Source: Sphingobium aromaticiconvertens | GTDB lineage: Bacteria > Pseudomonadota > Alphaproteobacteria > Sphingomonadales > Sphingomonadaceae | DNA length: 64,000 nt | Assembly (NCBI RefSeq): GCF_037154075.1 | Contig: NZ_JBANRJ010000001.1 | Location: 552,001-616,000 of the forward strand | Direction: 5' to 3' | Part shown: one piece after another, positions 1 through 8,861 of the stretch | Position numbering within the stretch: position 1 is the first letter of the stretch | Layout: each line of letters opens with the position of its first letter | Notes under the pieces: model-generated | What the model saw: the letters and a program-made list of their open reading frames with translations, nothing else | What the model was told of the DNA's origin: nothing | The model's database searches: none | Position numbers and translations under genes: made by a program

Positions 1-110
1 ACCCCCTGCTTACCCAACGCCCCAACGCGCAGGGCTTCGACCGCTTCGGGCGTGTGGGCGGCGGCGATGTCGGCCAGCAGGCCGGCCTTCAGAGCAGTGA
101 TTTCGGTCAT
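1..110 (-). CDS. pheS: Phenylalanyl-tRNA synthetase alpha subunit, N-terminal fragment
   Basis: Only the first 36 or so codons are inside the window; the gene runs off the left edge. The protein begins MTEITALKAGLLADIAAAHT and continues into VEALRVGALGKQG, matching the N-terminal coiled-coil tRNA-binding arm of PheS, where a V-R-x-x-x-LGKKG-like element is typical. Together with PheT, PheS charges tRNA-Phe in the cytoplasm. Position supports the call: it lies on the same strand downstream of rpmI and rplT, the classical rpmI-rplT-pheS order, although a LysE-type gene intervenes here. The catalytic core is not visible, so identity rests on the N-terminus and synteny. Confidence 0.8.
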   Translation of the reverse strand, partial: MTEITALKAGLLADIAAAHTPEAVEALRVGALGKQG

Positions 111-181
111 GTCTTCCATTCAGCCTGGATGGCGGGGACGTTGTGGGCGGCCTTAGCGGTACGGAGCGTCCAAGAAAAGGG

Positions 182-805
182 TCACACCCGATGTCCCAGC
201 AATGCCGCGCCAAAGCCGACGAAGATCGTGCCGGTCACACGGTTGAACAGCCGCTGGCGGTTGGCCGGTTCCAGCCAGCGGGCCAGCGACCGCCCACCCA
301 TCGCATAGAGCGCGTACCAGAAACATTCGATCGCCGCGAAGGTGACGACCATGATCCCCAACTGCGGCGCAAAAGGCGCGCGTGCATTGACGAACTGCGG
401 AAACAGCGCGGCAGCGAAGATGATGAGCTTGGGATTGGAGAGGCCGATCAGCAGCCCGCCGCGATAGAGCGATCCGGCCGACTGGACCGGACGTGTTGCG
501 CCAGCCTCACCAGGCGATGTGACGGGCAAGCGCCACGCCTTGATCCCCAGCCAGATCAGATAGGCGACCCCGCCATAGCGCAGGACGTCGAACAAGCGCG
601 GTTCGGCCTTCAGCAGAGTGCCAAGGCCGAATGCAGAGGCGAACAGGCACAGCAGCACTGCCGACAGGCACCCCATCATCGCAAAACCCGACCGGCGCGG
701 GCCGACCTGAATCGAGCGCATCATGATGTGCAGCATGTTGGGACCGGGGGTCCCCGCGACCACGAAAACGGTCAGGACATAGAACCACCATGTGCCGATC
801 TGCAT
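182..805 (-). CDS. LysE/RhtB-family amino-acid exporter
   Basis: A 207-residue integral membrane protein with about six hydrophobic segments (roughly 4-26, 38-62, 66-88, 115-140, 148-172, 185-205). The segment TPGPNMLHIMMRS near residue 20 is the LysE/RhtB family signature (x-PGP-x, followed by a glycine-rich stretch). Members export amino acids such as lysine, threonine or homoserine lactone across the inner membrane; the substrate cannot be read from sequence. The ATG at 805 is preceded by AGGAGG at good spacing. It sits between rplT and pheS on their strand but after the rplT terminator, so it is probably transcribed separately from the ribosomal operon. Confidence 0.88.
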   Translation of the reverse strand: MQIGTWWFYVLTVFVVAGTPGPNMLHIMMRSIQVGPRRSGFAMMGCLSAVLLCLFASAFGLGTLLKAEPRLFDVLRYGGVAYLIWLGIKAWRLPVTSPGEAGATRPVQSAGSLYRGGLLIGLSNPKLIIFAAALFPQFVNARAPFAPQLGIMVVTFAAIECFWYALYAMGGRSLARWLEPANRQRLFNRVTGTIFVGFGAALLGHRV

Positions 806-838
806 ATGTCTTCCTCCTGTTTGCGCGCTGCATAAACG

Positions 839-874
839 AAAAGGGCGCCGGAAGCATCTGCCCCGGCGCCCTTT
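839..874 (-). terminator. Intrinsic terminator after rplT
   Basis: A perfect 12-bp stem (840-851 pairs with 863-874, sequence AAAGGGCGCCGG and its complement) with an 11-nt loop. Read on the minus strand it ends in a T run. It starts 21 bp past the rplT stop codon and separates the L35-L20 operon from the LysE-type gene. Confidence 0.85.
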
Positions 875-895
875 CGCGTGTCTGTCGCTTACAGC

Positions 896-1261
896 TTACG
901 CCGCTGCGGGCAGAGCCGCTTTCGCCTGGGCGATGATGGCGCTGAATGCTTCGCCTTCATGCATGGCAATGTCGGCCAGAACCTTGCGGTCCAGTTGCAC
1001 GCCAGCCAGCTTCAGGCCGTGCATGAACTGCGAATAGGTCAGACCCTCGGCGCGGACACCGGCGTTGATACGCTGGATCCACAGGCCGCGGAAGGTGCGC
1101 TTCTTAACCTTACGGTCGCGATACGCATATTGACCGGCCTTTTCGACCGCCTGACGGGCGATGCGGATGGTATTTTTGCGACGGCCATAATAGCCCTTCG
1201 CCTGTTCCAATATCCGCTTATGCTTTGCGCGGGTGGTAACACCCCGTTTGACGCGTGCCAT
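896..1261 (-). CDS. rplT: 50S ribosomal protein L20
   Basis: A 121-residue, strongly basic protein starting [20 protein letters not shown], the hallmark L20 N-terminus, with the family block [13 protein letters not shown] at about residues 58-70. Full length for the family. L20 binds 23S rRNA early in large-subunit assembly and in enterobacteria and Bacillus represses its own operon. It follows rpmI by 13 bp on the same strand, the standard rpmI-rplT operon, and is closed by the terminator at 839-874. Confidence 0.98.
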   Translation of the reverse strand: MARVKRGVTTRAKHKRILEQAKGYYGRRKNTIRIARQAVEKAGQYAYRDRKVKKRTFRGLWIQRINAGVRAEGLTYSQFMHGLKLAGVQLDRKVLADIAMHEGEAFSAIIAQAKAALPAAA

Positions 1262-1274
1262 TGTCCCTTACTCC

Positions 1275-1478
1275 TTACTTCAGGCCGTAGGGTGCCCAGA
1301 GGCGGACGTGCGCGACGTCGGACTCGGACAGCACGGAAGTGCCACGGTTCTGGCGAATATATTTTGCGTTGTGGCTGATCAAACGGTGGCGCTTGCCAGC
1401 GACACCATGCTTGACCTTGCCGGAAGCGGTGAACTTGAAGCGCTTCTTCACACCGCTCTTGGTCTTGAGCTTGGGCAT
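1275..1478 (-). CDS. rpmI: 50S ribosomal protein L35
   Basis: A 67-residue basic protein starting [20 protein letters not shown], the diagnostic L35 N-terminus. Full length for the family. First gene of the rpmI-rplT pair. infC, which often precedes it, is not present: the next gene upstream is hisN on the same strand, 198 bp away. That gap probably holds the operon promoter and includes a small hairpin around 1508-1521 (CTGG/CCAG), with nothing else recognisable. Confidence 0.98.
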   Translation of the reverse strand: MPKLKTKSGVKKRFKFTASGKVKHGVAGKRHRLISHNAKYIRQNRGTSVLSESDVAHVRLWAPYGLK

Positions 1479-1675
1479 TTTCGTCTCCTTGAAGCTTAAT
1501 CACGGCATCTGGCAAAAGCCAGCGCCGCAGACGATTATGGACGGTCGCGGCAGCCCTACTGGCCGGATCATCCCATCAAATCCCGCAGGTCAAGACCCGA
1601 CGGGAACGCGCGCCTATACGGGGGAAGCATCGCCAAGGCAAGCGATTCGCTGGAAAAGCGTCCGGTCTGGTCAAT

Positions 1676-2470
1676 TCAACCGTGATGATGCCCCTCATGG
1701 CCCTGCGACAACGCTTCCAGCACATCGTCCATCCGCGCCGGATCGCCGATGGCGATGACCTTGCCGTCACTGTCGGCGGTCAGCGGATCGCCCGCCCAGT
1801 CGCACATCCGCCCACCCGCGCCCTCGACCACCGGCACCAGCGCGGCCAGATCGTGCAGTTTCAGCCCCGCCTCGACCACGATGTCGACATGGCCCGATGC
1901 CACCAGCCCGTAATTATAGCAGTCGCCGCCCCACACCGTGTCGCGGCACTGGCCCGCCAGCCGGGCGAAATGCTCGCCGGTGCAATCGGGGAAGAGTTGC
2001 GGCGCGGTACTGGCCAATATCGCTTGATCCAGATCGCGGCAGGTGCGGGTTATCACCGGCTTGTCGTTGAAGGTGGTCGGCTGTCCGCTCATTCCGGCCC
2101 AACGCTCCCTGGCGATCGGCTGGTCGATGATGCCGATGGTCGGCCAGCCGCCCTGTGTCAGAGCGATCAGCGTGCCGAAGATCGGTCGCCCGGCGATGAA
2201 GCTGCGCGTGCCGTCGATCGGGTCCAATATCCAGACCCGCTCGGCATCCTCACGGATCGCGCCATATTCCTCGCCGATGATGCCGTCATCGGGGCGTTCT
2301 TTTTCCAATATCGCACGAATCGCCGCTTCGGCGGCACGATCGGCTTCCGTCACCGGCGACTTGTCGGACTTATATTCCAAATCATAGCGGGCACGGAAAA
2401 AGGGGCGGATCGCCGCGCCAGCGGCATCGGCAAGGCGGTTGGCAAGGGCCAGATCTTCGCGCGTGGTCAT
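1676..2470 (-). CDS. hisN: Histidinol-phosphatase, inositol-monophosphatase superfamily
   Basis: A 264-residue protein of the Mg2+-dependent inositol-monophosphatase fold. Metal-ligand motifs are visible: GEE at residues 66-68, DPIDGTRSF at 83-91, and a C-terminal second motif with D207 followed by VVEGAGG at 214-220. The best-matching subgroup is the HisN histidinol-phosphate phosphatase of alphaproteobacteria and actinobacteria, which performs the penultimate step of histidine synthesis; a generic inositol or nucleotide phosphatase is the alternative. The C-terminus ends in a short His-rich tail (GHEGHHHG), possibly metal-binding. It is monocistronic as far as can be seen. Confidence 0.82.
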   Translation of the reverse strand: MTTREDLALANRLADAAGAAIRPFFRARYDLEYKSDKSPVTEADRAAEAAIRAILEKERPDDGIIGEEYGAIREDAERVWILDPIDGTRSFIAGRPIFGTLIALTQGGWPTIGIIDQPIARERWAGMSGQPTTFNDKPVITRTCRDLDQAILASTAPQLFPDCTGEHFARLAGQCRDTVWGGDCYNYGLVASGHVDIVVEAGLKLHDLAALVPVVEGAGGRMCDWAGDPLTADSDGKVIAIGDPARMDDVLEALSQGHEGHHHG

Positions 2471-2552
2471 GGCTCTGCGCCTAGCCGCTCCGGCCGCGCT
2501 GCGCTAGACTGGACTCGGTTTTGGTTCGATGATTCCCGATGAGGAGGTCAAG

Positions 2553-2981
2553 ATGCCCGGTTCACCCGTCATACCCGGCCTGCGCTACGCCAACGCGCCC
2601 GCTGCGATCGATTTCCTGTGCGACGCCTTTGGATTCCAACGCCACGCCGTCTATCCCGATGAGGCTGATCCGACCATCATCCACCATGCGCAACTGGTCT
2701 TCGGCGATGGCATGATCATGCTGGGCAGCGTTCGCGACGGGGACGCCGAATCGCTCATCACATGGAAGACGCCGCGCGAACTTAATGGCGTGACCTTATG
2801 CACCTACCTCGTCGTGCCCGACGCTGATGCGCACTGCCTGCATGCCCGCAATGCCGGCGCGGTGGTGGTGAACGAGCCGCATGACAATGAAGGCTATCCG
2901 GGGCGCGGCTATGAGGCGCTGGATCCCGAAGGCAATGTCTGGAGCTTTGGCACCTACGATCCCTGGATCGACAAGGTTTAA
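2553..2981 (+). CDS. VOC-superfamily (glyoxalase/PhnB-like) protein
   Basis: About 142 residues. The pattern GLRYANAPAAIDFLCDAFGF at the N-terminus and GYPGRGYEALDPEGNVWSFG at the C-terminus are the two halves of a vicinal-oxygen-chelate fold; the terminal acidic/aromatic D-P-E-G-N-x-W element is typical of PhnB/YdcE-like members. An in-frame ATG lies at 2529, but the ATG at 2553 has GAGGAGG five bases upstream and is preferred. Substrate unknown. A second, unrelated VOC gene is at 33754. Confidence 0.85.
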   Translation: MPGSPVIPGLRYANAPAAIDFLCDAFGFQRHAVYPDEADPTIIHHAQLVFGDGMIMLGSVRDGDAESLITWKTPRELNGVTLCTYLVVPDADAHCLHARNAGAVVVNEPHDNEGYPGRGYEALDPEGNVWSFGTYDPWIDKV

Positions 2982-3035
2982 GTCTTCGGCAACCCGCCCG
3001 TTCTATCCTGCGAAAAGCGAAAGGGATTTTTGGGC

Positions 3036-3269
3036 ATGGCCCTGTTGGGGTGGATCATCGGCTTTATCGCCCTGTTCGGGGGACTGGCACTGCGGCAGGA
3101 TATGCCGGTTGGCGGATCTGCCACGATCGCCAACGGCCTGTTTGTCCTCGCCCTACTCGCCTGCCCGCTGGTTTGGAACGCCAAACCGCTGGGCATCTCG
3201 CGCGGTCAGCGGATCGCCGCCGGACTCGCGCTTATCCTCTGCCTGCCGATCATCCTGTTCCCGGCCTGA
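3036..3269 (+). CDS. Small two-helix membrane protein, unknown function
   Basis: A 77-residue protein with three hydrophobic stretches (about residues 1-18, 29-46 and 58-75) and few charges, so almost certainly an inner-membrane protein. I do not recognise a family. ATG 3036 has AAAGGGA about ten bases upstream; an in-frame TTG at 3030 is less likely. It lies between a VOC gene on the same strand and the convergent prs gene, and ends just before a hairpin (3271-3289). Confidence 0.6.
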   Translation: MALLGWIIGFIALFGGLALRQDMPVGGSATIANGLFVLALLACPLVWNAKPLGISRGQRIAAGLALILCLPIILFPA

Positions 3270-3270
3270 C

Positions 3271-3289
3271 AAGTCGCGCTGTGCGACTT
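3271..3289. terminator. Short hairpin between convergent genes
   Basis: AAGTCGC (3271-3277) pairs perfectly with GCGACTT (3283-3289) around a 5-nt loop. It lies directly between the stop codons of the small membrane-protein gene and prs, which converge. There is no long T run, so termination is likely but not proven. Confidence 0.5.
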
Positions 3290-3294
3290 CTCGA

Positions 3295-4230
3295 TCAATC
3301 AAACAGGCTGGAGACGGAGCTTTCGTCGGCGATGCGCTTGATCGCTTCGCCCAGCAGAGGGGCGATCGGCAACTGACGGATGCGGCGGGAACTGCAAACA
3401 GCGTCGGTTCCCATGATCGAGTCGGTGATGACCAGTTCGGTCAGTTCCGAAGCATCGACTCGGGCGACGGCCCCACCAGACAAGACGCCATGGGTGACGT
3501 AAGCGACGACGCCCTCTGCGCCTGCGGCCAACAGGGCGGATGCCGCGTTGCACAGCGTTCCGCCCGAATCGACGATATCGTCGACCAGCACGCAGAAGCG
3601 GCCCTTCACGTCGCCGATGATGTTCATCACTTCCGATTCGCCCGCCCGCTCGCGCCGCTTGTCGACGATGGCGAGGGGGGCGTTGTCCAGTCGCTTGGCG
3701 AGTGCGCGGGCGCGCACCACGCCGCCGACGTCGGGCGACACGACCATGATATTCTTGTCGCCAAAGCGCGCCTGGATATCGGCGGACATCACCGGCGCGC
3801 CGAACAGATTATCGGTCGGAATGTCGAAGAAACCCTGGATTTGTCCGGCGTGCAGGTCGACCGACAGGACACGGTTGGCGCCTGCCGTGGTGATGAGGTT
3901 GGCGACCAGCTTGGCCGAAATCGGGGTGCGGGGACCGGGTTTGCGGTCCTGTCGGGCATAGCCGAAATAGGGAACGACCGCCGTGATCCGCTTGGCCGAG
4001 GCGCGTTTCAGCGCATCGATCATGATCAGCAATTCCATCAGATTGTCGTTGCACGGATAGCTGGTGGACTGGAGAACGAACACATCCTCGCCACGTACAT
4101 TCTCATGGATTTCCACGAAAACTTCCTCGTCGGCAAAGCGCCGGACGCTGACGTTGGTCAGAGGGATTTCGATATAATCAGCGATGGCGGTGGCCAGCGG
4201 CAGGTTGGAATTGCCGGTCATGAGCTTCAT
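3295..4230 (-). CDS. prs: Ribose-phosphate pyrophosphokinase (PRPP synthetase)
   Basis: A 311-residue class I PRPP synthetase, full length. It converts ribose 5-phosphate and ATP to PRPP for purine, pyrimidine, histidine and NAD synthesis. Visible motifs: the ATP-binding flexible region [10 protein letters not shown] at residues 88-97, the metal/ATP histidine region [12 protein letters not shown] at 124-135, and the PRPP-binding loop [11 protein letters not shown] at 216-226. It is divergent from nadE, separated by about 120 bp that should hold both promoters. Confidence 0.97.
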   Translation of the reverse strand: MKLMTGNSNLPLATAIADYIEIPLTNVSVRRFADEEVFVEIHENVRGEDVFVLQSTSYPCNDNLMELLIMIDALKRASAKRITAVVPYFGYARQDRKPGPRTPISAKLVANLITTAGANRVLSVDLHAGQIQGFFDIPTDNLFGAPVMSADIQARFGDKNIMVVSPDVGGVVRARALAKRLDNAPLAIVDKRRERAGESEVMNIIGDVKGRFCVLVDDIVDSGGTLCNAASALLAAGAEGVVAYVTHGVLSGGAVARVDASELTELVITDSIMGTDAVCSSRRIRQLPIAPLLGEAIKRIADESSVSSLFD

Positions 4231-4351
4231 CGGCCGAGTTCCCCGTGACAGATAGATGACTATGCGTGAGACGCCGCCCCTTTAGCGGCGAGATGCGACG
4301 CTGGAAAGGCGCTTTTGCGCCGTCCGGTAAAATGGGATAGGGGCGCTGCCC

Positions 4352-6013
4352 ATGACCGACAGACTGACCATCGCCCTTGCCCAGCTGACCCAGTCGGTCG
4401 GCGACCTTACCGCCAACGCCGATGCGATGCTCGCCTGGCGTGAGAAGGCGAGGGCTGCGGACCTGATCGTCTTCCCCGAACTCCAGCTTATCGGCTATCC
4501 GCCAGAGGATCTGGTGCTGAAGCCCGCGCTGGTCGACCGCGCCAATCATGAACTGGACCGGTTGGCGCAGGCGACGGCGGATGGCGGCCCGGCGATGCTG
4601 GTCGGCACGGTGGTCGCGGCGCAAGGGGTGTTGTTCAACGTCGTGGCGTTGCTGGACGGCGGCGCCGTCACCGCCATCCGGCAAAAGCGCGAACTGCCCA
4701 ATTACGGCACGTTCGATGAAAAGCGCCTGTTCGCCCCCGGCCCGCTGCCCGCGCCCATCGATTTTCGGGGCGTGAAGATCGGCGTGCCCATCTGTGAGGA
4801 CATCTGGTTCCCCTTCGTCACCGCGCATCTTAAAAGTGAGGGCGCGGACATCCTCGTCAGCCCCAATGGCAGCCCCTATGAGGTCGGCAAGGACGACAAG
4901 CGTATTCAGGCTGTTGCGGGCACCCGTATCCGCGAAACCGGCCTGCCGCTCGTTTATCTGAACCGTGTTGGCGGGCAGGATGAACTGGTGTTCGATGGTG
5001 CGTCCTTCGTGCTGGGCGCTGACCTTGAACTGCGCCATCAGATGCCCGACTGGGACGAGGCGCTGACGCTGACCCATTGGGAAAAGCGCAATGGCGCATG
5101 GGATTGCCTGCCCGGTGAGATCCACCCGCTCGATGAGCATCCCGCCGATATCTACAACGCCATGGTTCTTGGCCTGCGTGACTATGTGAACCGCAACCGC
5201 TTCCCCGGTGTCGTGCTGGGCCTGTCGGGTGGCATCGATTCGGCCCTGTCCGCTGCCGTCGCGGTTGACGCACTGGGCGCGGAGCGGGTGTGGTGCGTGA
5301 TGATGCCCTCGCGCTTCACCAGTCAGGACAGCCTGGACGATGCGGTCGAATGCGCCCGCCTGCTGGACGTCCGCTATGATACGATTCCCATCGAACCGGC
5401 GGTCGGCGCTTTCGACACGATGCTGGCCCCTCCCTTCGCGACCCGCCAGCGCGACATCACCGAGGAAAATATCCAGTCGCGCATCCGGGGCGTGACCCTG
5501 ATGGCCCTTTCCAATAAGTTCGGCCACATGCTGCTGACGACAGGCAACAAGAGCGAGATGTCGGTCGGCTATGCCACCATCTATGGCGACATGGCGGGCG
5601 GTTATTCGGTGCTGAAAGATGCCTACAAGACCACCGTTTTTGACTTGTCCCGCTGGCGGAATGAGAATGTGCCGTCGCTTGGGGCTGGCCTTGGTCCGTC
5701 CGGCCCGGTCATGCCCGACCGCGTCATCACCAAGCCGCCCAGCGCCGAACTGCGCGAGGATCAGCGCGATGACGACAGCCTGCCCCCCTATGAGATACTG
5801 GACCCCATCCTCTATGGTCTGGTCGAGGAGGAATTGTCGGTCGAGCAACTGGTCGCGCGTGGTTTCGAGCGTGAGACGGTGGCCCGGATCGAGCGCCTCC
5901 TCTACGTCGCCGAATATAAACGCCGACAGGCCCCTCCCGGCGTAAAGCTCGGCACCCGCAACTTCGGTCGCGACCGTCGCTACCCGATCACGAACGCTTT
6001 TCGCACATTGTAA
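4352..6013 (+). CDS. nadE: Glutamine-dependent NAD+ synthetase
   Basis: A 553-residue two-domain enzyme making NAD+ from deamido-NAD+, ATP and glutamine. The N-terminal nitrilase-like glutaminase domain (1 to about 260) shows the triad E43 (in FPELQL), K112 (in QKREL) and C148 (in PICED). The C-terminal synthetase domain has the PP-loop SGGIDS at 292-297 and TTGNKSEMSVGY further on. The length fits the shorter glutamine-dependent class. It is divergent from prs, the enzyme supplying PRPP for the same pathway. Confidence 0.97.
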   Translation: MTDRLTIALAQLTQSVGDLTANADAMLAWREKARAADLIVFPELQLIGYPPEDLVLKPALVDRANHELDRLAQATADGGPAMLVGTVVAAQGVLFNVVALLDGGAVTAIRQKRELPNYGTFDEKRLFAPGPLPAPIDFRGVKIGVPICEDIWFPFVTAHLKSEGADILVSPNGSPYEVGKDDKRIQAVAGTRIRETGLPLVYLNRVGGQDELVFDGASFVLGADLELRHQMPDWDEALTLTHWEKRNGAWDCLPGEIHPLDEHPADIYNAMVLGLRDYVNRNRFPGVVLGLSGGIDSALSAAVAVDALGAERVWCVMMPSRFTSQDSLDDAVECARLLDVRYDTIPIEPAVGAFDTMLAPPFATRQRDITEENIQSRIRGVTLMALSNKFGHMLLTTGNKSEMSVGYATIYGDMAGGYSVLKDAYKTTVFDLSRWRNENVPSLGAGLGPSGPVMPDRVITKPPSAELREDQRDDDSLPPYEILDPILYGLVEEELSVEQLVARGFERETVARIERLLYVAEYKRRQAPPGVKLGTRNFGRDRRYPITNAFRTL

Positions 6014-6024
6014 TCCACTCAATC

Positions 6025-6080
6025 CCGTTCGCTTCGAGCGAAGTCGAGAAGCGCCTCTCGACAGGCGCGGCCCGAACGGA
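6025..6080. repeat. REP-like palindromic element
   Basis: Between nadE and gltX is a nested palindrome: outer arms CCGTTCG (from about 6026) and CGAACGG (ending about 6080), with an inner stem CGAGA...TCTCG. The core TTCGAGCGAAGTCGAGAAG resembles the dispersed extragenic palindromes common in sphingomonad genomes. Only this copy is visible in the window. Confidence 0.5.
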
Positions 6081-6093
6081 GATGGAAGCATCC

Positions 6094-7416
6094 ATGACCA
6101 TAACCCGCTTCGCCCCGTCGCCCACCGGGCACCTGCATGTCGGCAATATCCGTGCCGCGCTCCATAACTGGCTCTATGCGCGCCAGAGCGGCGGGCGCTT
6201 CCTGCTGCGTCTCGATGATACCGACCTGGAACGCTCGCGCCCTGAATATGCCGATTCGATTCGCGCCGACCTGACATGGCTCGGCCTGCTGCCAGATGCG
6301 GAAGTTCGCCAGTCCGACCGTTTCGCCCTGTACGAACAGCAGTTCGCGGCGCTGAAAGCATCTGGGCATGTCTACCCCGCCTATGAAAGCGCGCAGGAAC
6401 TCGACCTGCGCCGCAAAGTCCTGCTCGGTCGCGGCCTGCCGCCGGTCTATGACCGCGCCGCCCTGTCGCTAACCCCCGACCAGATCGCCGCCTATGAAGC
6501 CGAAGGCCGCACCCCCCATTGGCGCTTCAGGCTCGACCACGCCCTGCCCATCACCTGGACCGACCTGATCCGTGACGCGCAGCATTTCGACCCGAAACTC
6601 CTGTCCGATCCGGTCATCCGCCGGGCCGATGGCTCATGGCTCTATATGCTCCCCTCGGTCATTGACGACATTGACATGGGCATCACCCATGTCGTGCGGG
6701 GCGAGGATCATGTGTCCAACACCGCCACCCAGATTCAGATGTTCGCGGCCCTTGGCGCGCCGATCCCGTCCTTTGCCCATGAAGCGCTGCTGACCGGCAG
6801 CGAAGGCAAGCTGTCGAAGCGCCTCGGCTCGCTCGGCGTCGTCCATTTCCGCGAGATGGGGCTGGAGCCGATGGCGATCGTCTCATTGCTGGCGCGGCTG
6901 GGCACCAGCCAGCCGGTCGAGCCGTTCGCCGACGCCAGCGCGCTGATCGACAGTTTCGACTTCTCCCATTTCGGCCGCGCGCCCGCACGCTTCGACGAGG
7001 CGGAATTGGCGGCCCTCAACCAGAAAATCCTCCACCACCTCCCCTATGCAACCGTCGCCGACCGCTTGCCGGACGGCATGGGCGAAGCGGCATGGACAGC
7101 GATCCAGCCCAATCTGGAAACGCTGGGGGGAGCCGCCGAATGGTGGCGCATCGTCACCGGTCCGATCGATGCGCCCACTGCCGATCCCGAGGATGCCGAC
7201 TTCCTGAAGGCTGCCCAAGCGATCCTCTCGACGCTCCCCTTTGATGAAAGCATCTGGCGGACCCTGACCGACGCGCTGAAAGCTGAGACGGGACGCAAGG
7301 GCAAAACCCTCTTCCTCCCCCTCCGCCGCGCCTTGACAGGCCGCGATCACGGCCCGGACATGGCCGCGCTCCTGCCGCTGATCGGTCTGGAAGAGGCGCT
7401 GCAACGACTGGGCTGA
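6094..7416 (+). CDS. gltX: Glutamyl-tRNA synthetase
   Basis: A 440-residue class I aminoacyl-tRNA synthetase. The N-terminus TRFAPSPTGHLHVGN carries the HIGH-type signature, and GKLSKRLGS at about residues 237-245 is the KMSKS-type motif. It charges tRNA-Glu, and in alphaproteobacteria with two GltX paralogues one copy can be specific for a tRNA-Gln/Glu subset; which type this is cannot be decided here. ATG 6094 is preferred over the in-frame ATG at 6082 because GGAAG lies five bases before it. Confidence 0.95.
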   Translation: MTITRFAPSPTGHLHVGNIRAALHNWLYARQSGGRFLLRLDDTDLERSRPEYADSIRADLTWLGLLPDAEVRQSDRFALYEQQFAALKASGHVYPAYESAQELDLRRKVLLGRGLPPVYDRAALSLTPDQIAAYEAEGRTPHWRFRLDHALPITWTDLIRDAQHFDPKLLSDPVIRRADGSWLYMLPSVIDDIDMGITHVVRGEDHVSNTATQIQMFAALGAPIPSFAHEALLTGSEGKLSKRLGSLGVVHFREMGLEPMAIVSLLARLGTSQPVEPFADASALIDSFDFSHFGRAPARFDEAELAALNQKILHHLPYATVADRLPDGMGEAAWTAIQPNLETLGGAAEWWRIVTGPIDAPTADPEDADFLKAAQAILSTLPFDESIWRTLTDALKAETGRKGKTLFLPLRRALTGRDHGPDMAALLPLIGLEEALQRLG

Positions 7417-7462
7417 GCGCGCTTTGATTATTTGGGGTGGTTTGCGGTCCGTCCGCTATTGC

Positions 7463-7907
7463 TTAACGTCCGACCCAAGCGCTTTGCGCGTAATTCATGG
7501 CAGTTGCTGCTCCGGAAGGCAGCGCAACCAAATCGCCGCAAATATCGTCAAGCTGCCCATCCTTGGAATGTAAGGGCGCTGCATCAGGCGTCGTCGATCC
7601 ATATTGGTTAGCCCCCACATATGTTCGACCGCCTAAATTGTGCACCAATCTTGCTGAGCAATCGATCCGCAAGTCTATGATGGTGTAGGCCGGTAGCCGG
7701 GGTCCAAAAAACTGTTCCTTAAGGACGATAACCATAGCACCCTCGATAACAGGGGCGGAGCGAACCAACCCGTCGACATCCACTGCCATGGCAACCTTAT
7801 CGGTACGTTTTCTCCCGCCAATCTCCCGCAGCAGCCTTAGCGGCCGTAAATATCAACAGCGCAGTAGCCGCACCTCTTAGCAACACACAGCCATAATATG
7901 CGCGCAT
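7463..7907 (-). pseudogene. Frame-shifted small secreted protein, surface-adhesin-E-like
   Basis: Two reading frames together make one plausible protein. The upstream frame starts at ATG 7907 with a clear signal peptide (MRAYYGCVLLRGAATALLIF, then TAAKAAA and a mature start GDWRE) and stops after 36 codons. The downstream frame (to 7463) carries the rest, with ITTID-type strands, two cysteines (RIDC, DIC) and LGGRTYVG. The switch is at a run of four As on the coding strand (7808-7811 as TTTT on the plus strand). Removing one base gives a continuous 147-residue exported protein. The pattern resembles the surface-adhesin E domain, but I am not certain of the family. It could be a true pseudogene, a phase-variable tract or a base-calling error. 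Confidence 0.65.
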
Positions 7908-7997
7908 GATTTTGCTTTCGTCCCCGAATTAAGTGCTGTCCGGTATCAAAACTCTCAATTGTCCGCAAATGGTCGTTAGGGGTCGCCCCACAAACCC

Positions 7998-8795
7998 CTA
8001 AACGCCCCGCAGCATCTCCAGCGCGCGTCCCACGGCCGCAATCCCCTCGGGCGCGGCAGCGAAGCCCATATGGCTGCAATCCACTTCGATCGCCCGGTCG
8101 CGCTCGCCCGCGCGTCCCGCCGCGCATTCGGGTCGCACCACGCCGTCGCGCGCCGACCAGAGCGCGATCGTCGGCACCGGTGGCTTCTCCTCGCGGATGC
8201 AAGGGAAGGGCGGGGTGTCGACCGCATGGCCCGACACTAGCTGATAGAGCCGCCAGGCCCAGTTGGCGCGTGGGTCGCCGGAGAAGGGCGTGCCCATCGT
8301 CACGACGGCATTGACCTTGACGCTCGCATATTTGGCATATTCCCGCGCGAACAGGCCGCCCAGGCTCCAGCCCACCAACGTCACCGGCTGCCCGCTGCTC
8401 TGGCGAATCGCGTCGACGCGGCGGTCGATCTGCTCCAGCGTGTCCAGTTTCGGCCCATAATTGCGGCCCATGCCCCAGTCATGCGCGTCATAGCCCGCCA
8501 TCGCCAGCACGTCGCGCAGCGGCTGCATCCGCGCTTCCGACGCCATCAGGCCAGGGATCAGCAGGACGGACCCGCCATCGGACTCCATGTCCGCCGCCAG
8601 AGTGTCGGCCATCGTCCGCGTCCGCTTGAGGTCGAACGGCAACGCCGCATTACCCAGCAGATGCCCGACCGGTGGCAGCGCGGCGATCCGCGCGCCGGGC
8701 GCGAAACGGCTTCTGCGAAGCTGGTTGAGGGCATAAACGGACGGGGCTTGCACGAATCGGTATCCTGATCCTTGGGGAAAAGGTGACATATTCAT
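7998..8795 (-). CDS. Alpha/beta-hydrolase, lipase-like
   Basis: A 265-residue protein with the alpha/beta-hydrolase catalytic set in order: oxyanion region LLIPGLMAS, nucleophile elbow GWSLGG at about residues 142-147, acid in SARDGV and histidine in CSHMGF near the C-terminus. No signal peptide is evident, so it is probably cytoplasmic. It resembles PGAP1-/lipase-type hydrolases that act on acyl esters, but the substrate is unknown. A TAGGGGT/ACCCCTA hairpin (7977-8000) overlaps the stop codon and may mark the transcript end. Confidence 0.8.
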   Translation of the reverse strand: MNMSPFPQGSGYRFVQAPSVYALNQLRRSRFAPGARIAALPPVGHLLGNAALPFDLKRTRTMADTLAADMESDGGSVLLIPGLMASEARMQPLRDVLAMAGYDAHDWGMGRNYGPKLDTLEQIDRRVDAIRQSSGQPVTLVGWSLGGLFAREYAKYASVKVNAVVTMGTPFSGDPRANWAWRLYQLVSGHAVDTPPFPCIREEKPPVPTIALWSARDGVVRPECAAGRAGERDRAIEVDCSHMGFAAAPEGIAAVGRALEMLRGV

Positions 8796-8861
8796 GACAA
8801 ACGCTGGTGACGTCTATAGGTTTCAGCGTGAAATTGAATCCATTGGTCGCATGCGGGTATG

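Noticed and set aside
4178..6361. 727-codon open frame antisense to nadE and gltX
   Set aside because: GC-rich antisense shadow; low-complexity composition, no motif, and it covers an intact nadE with catalytic residues.
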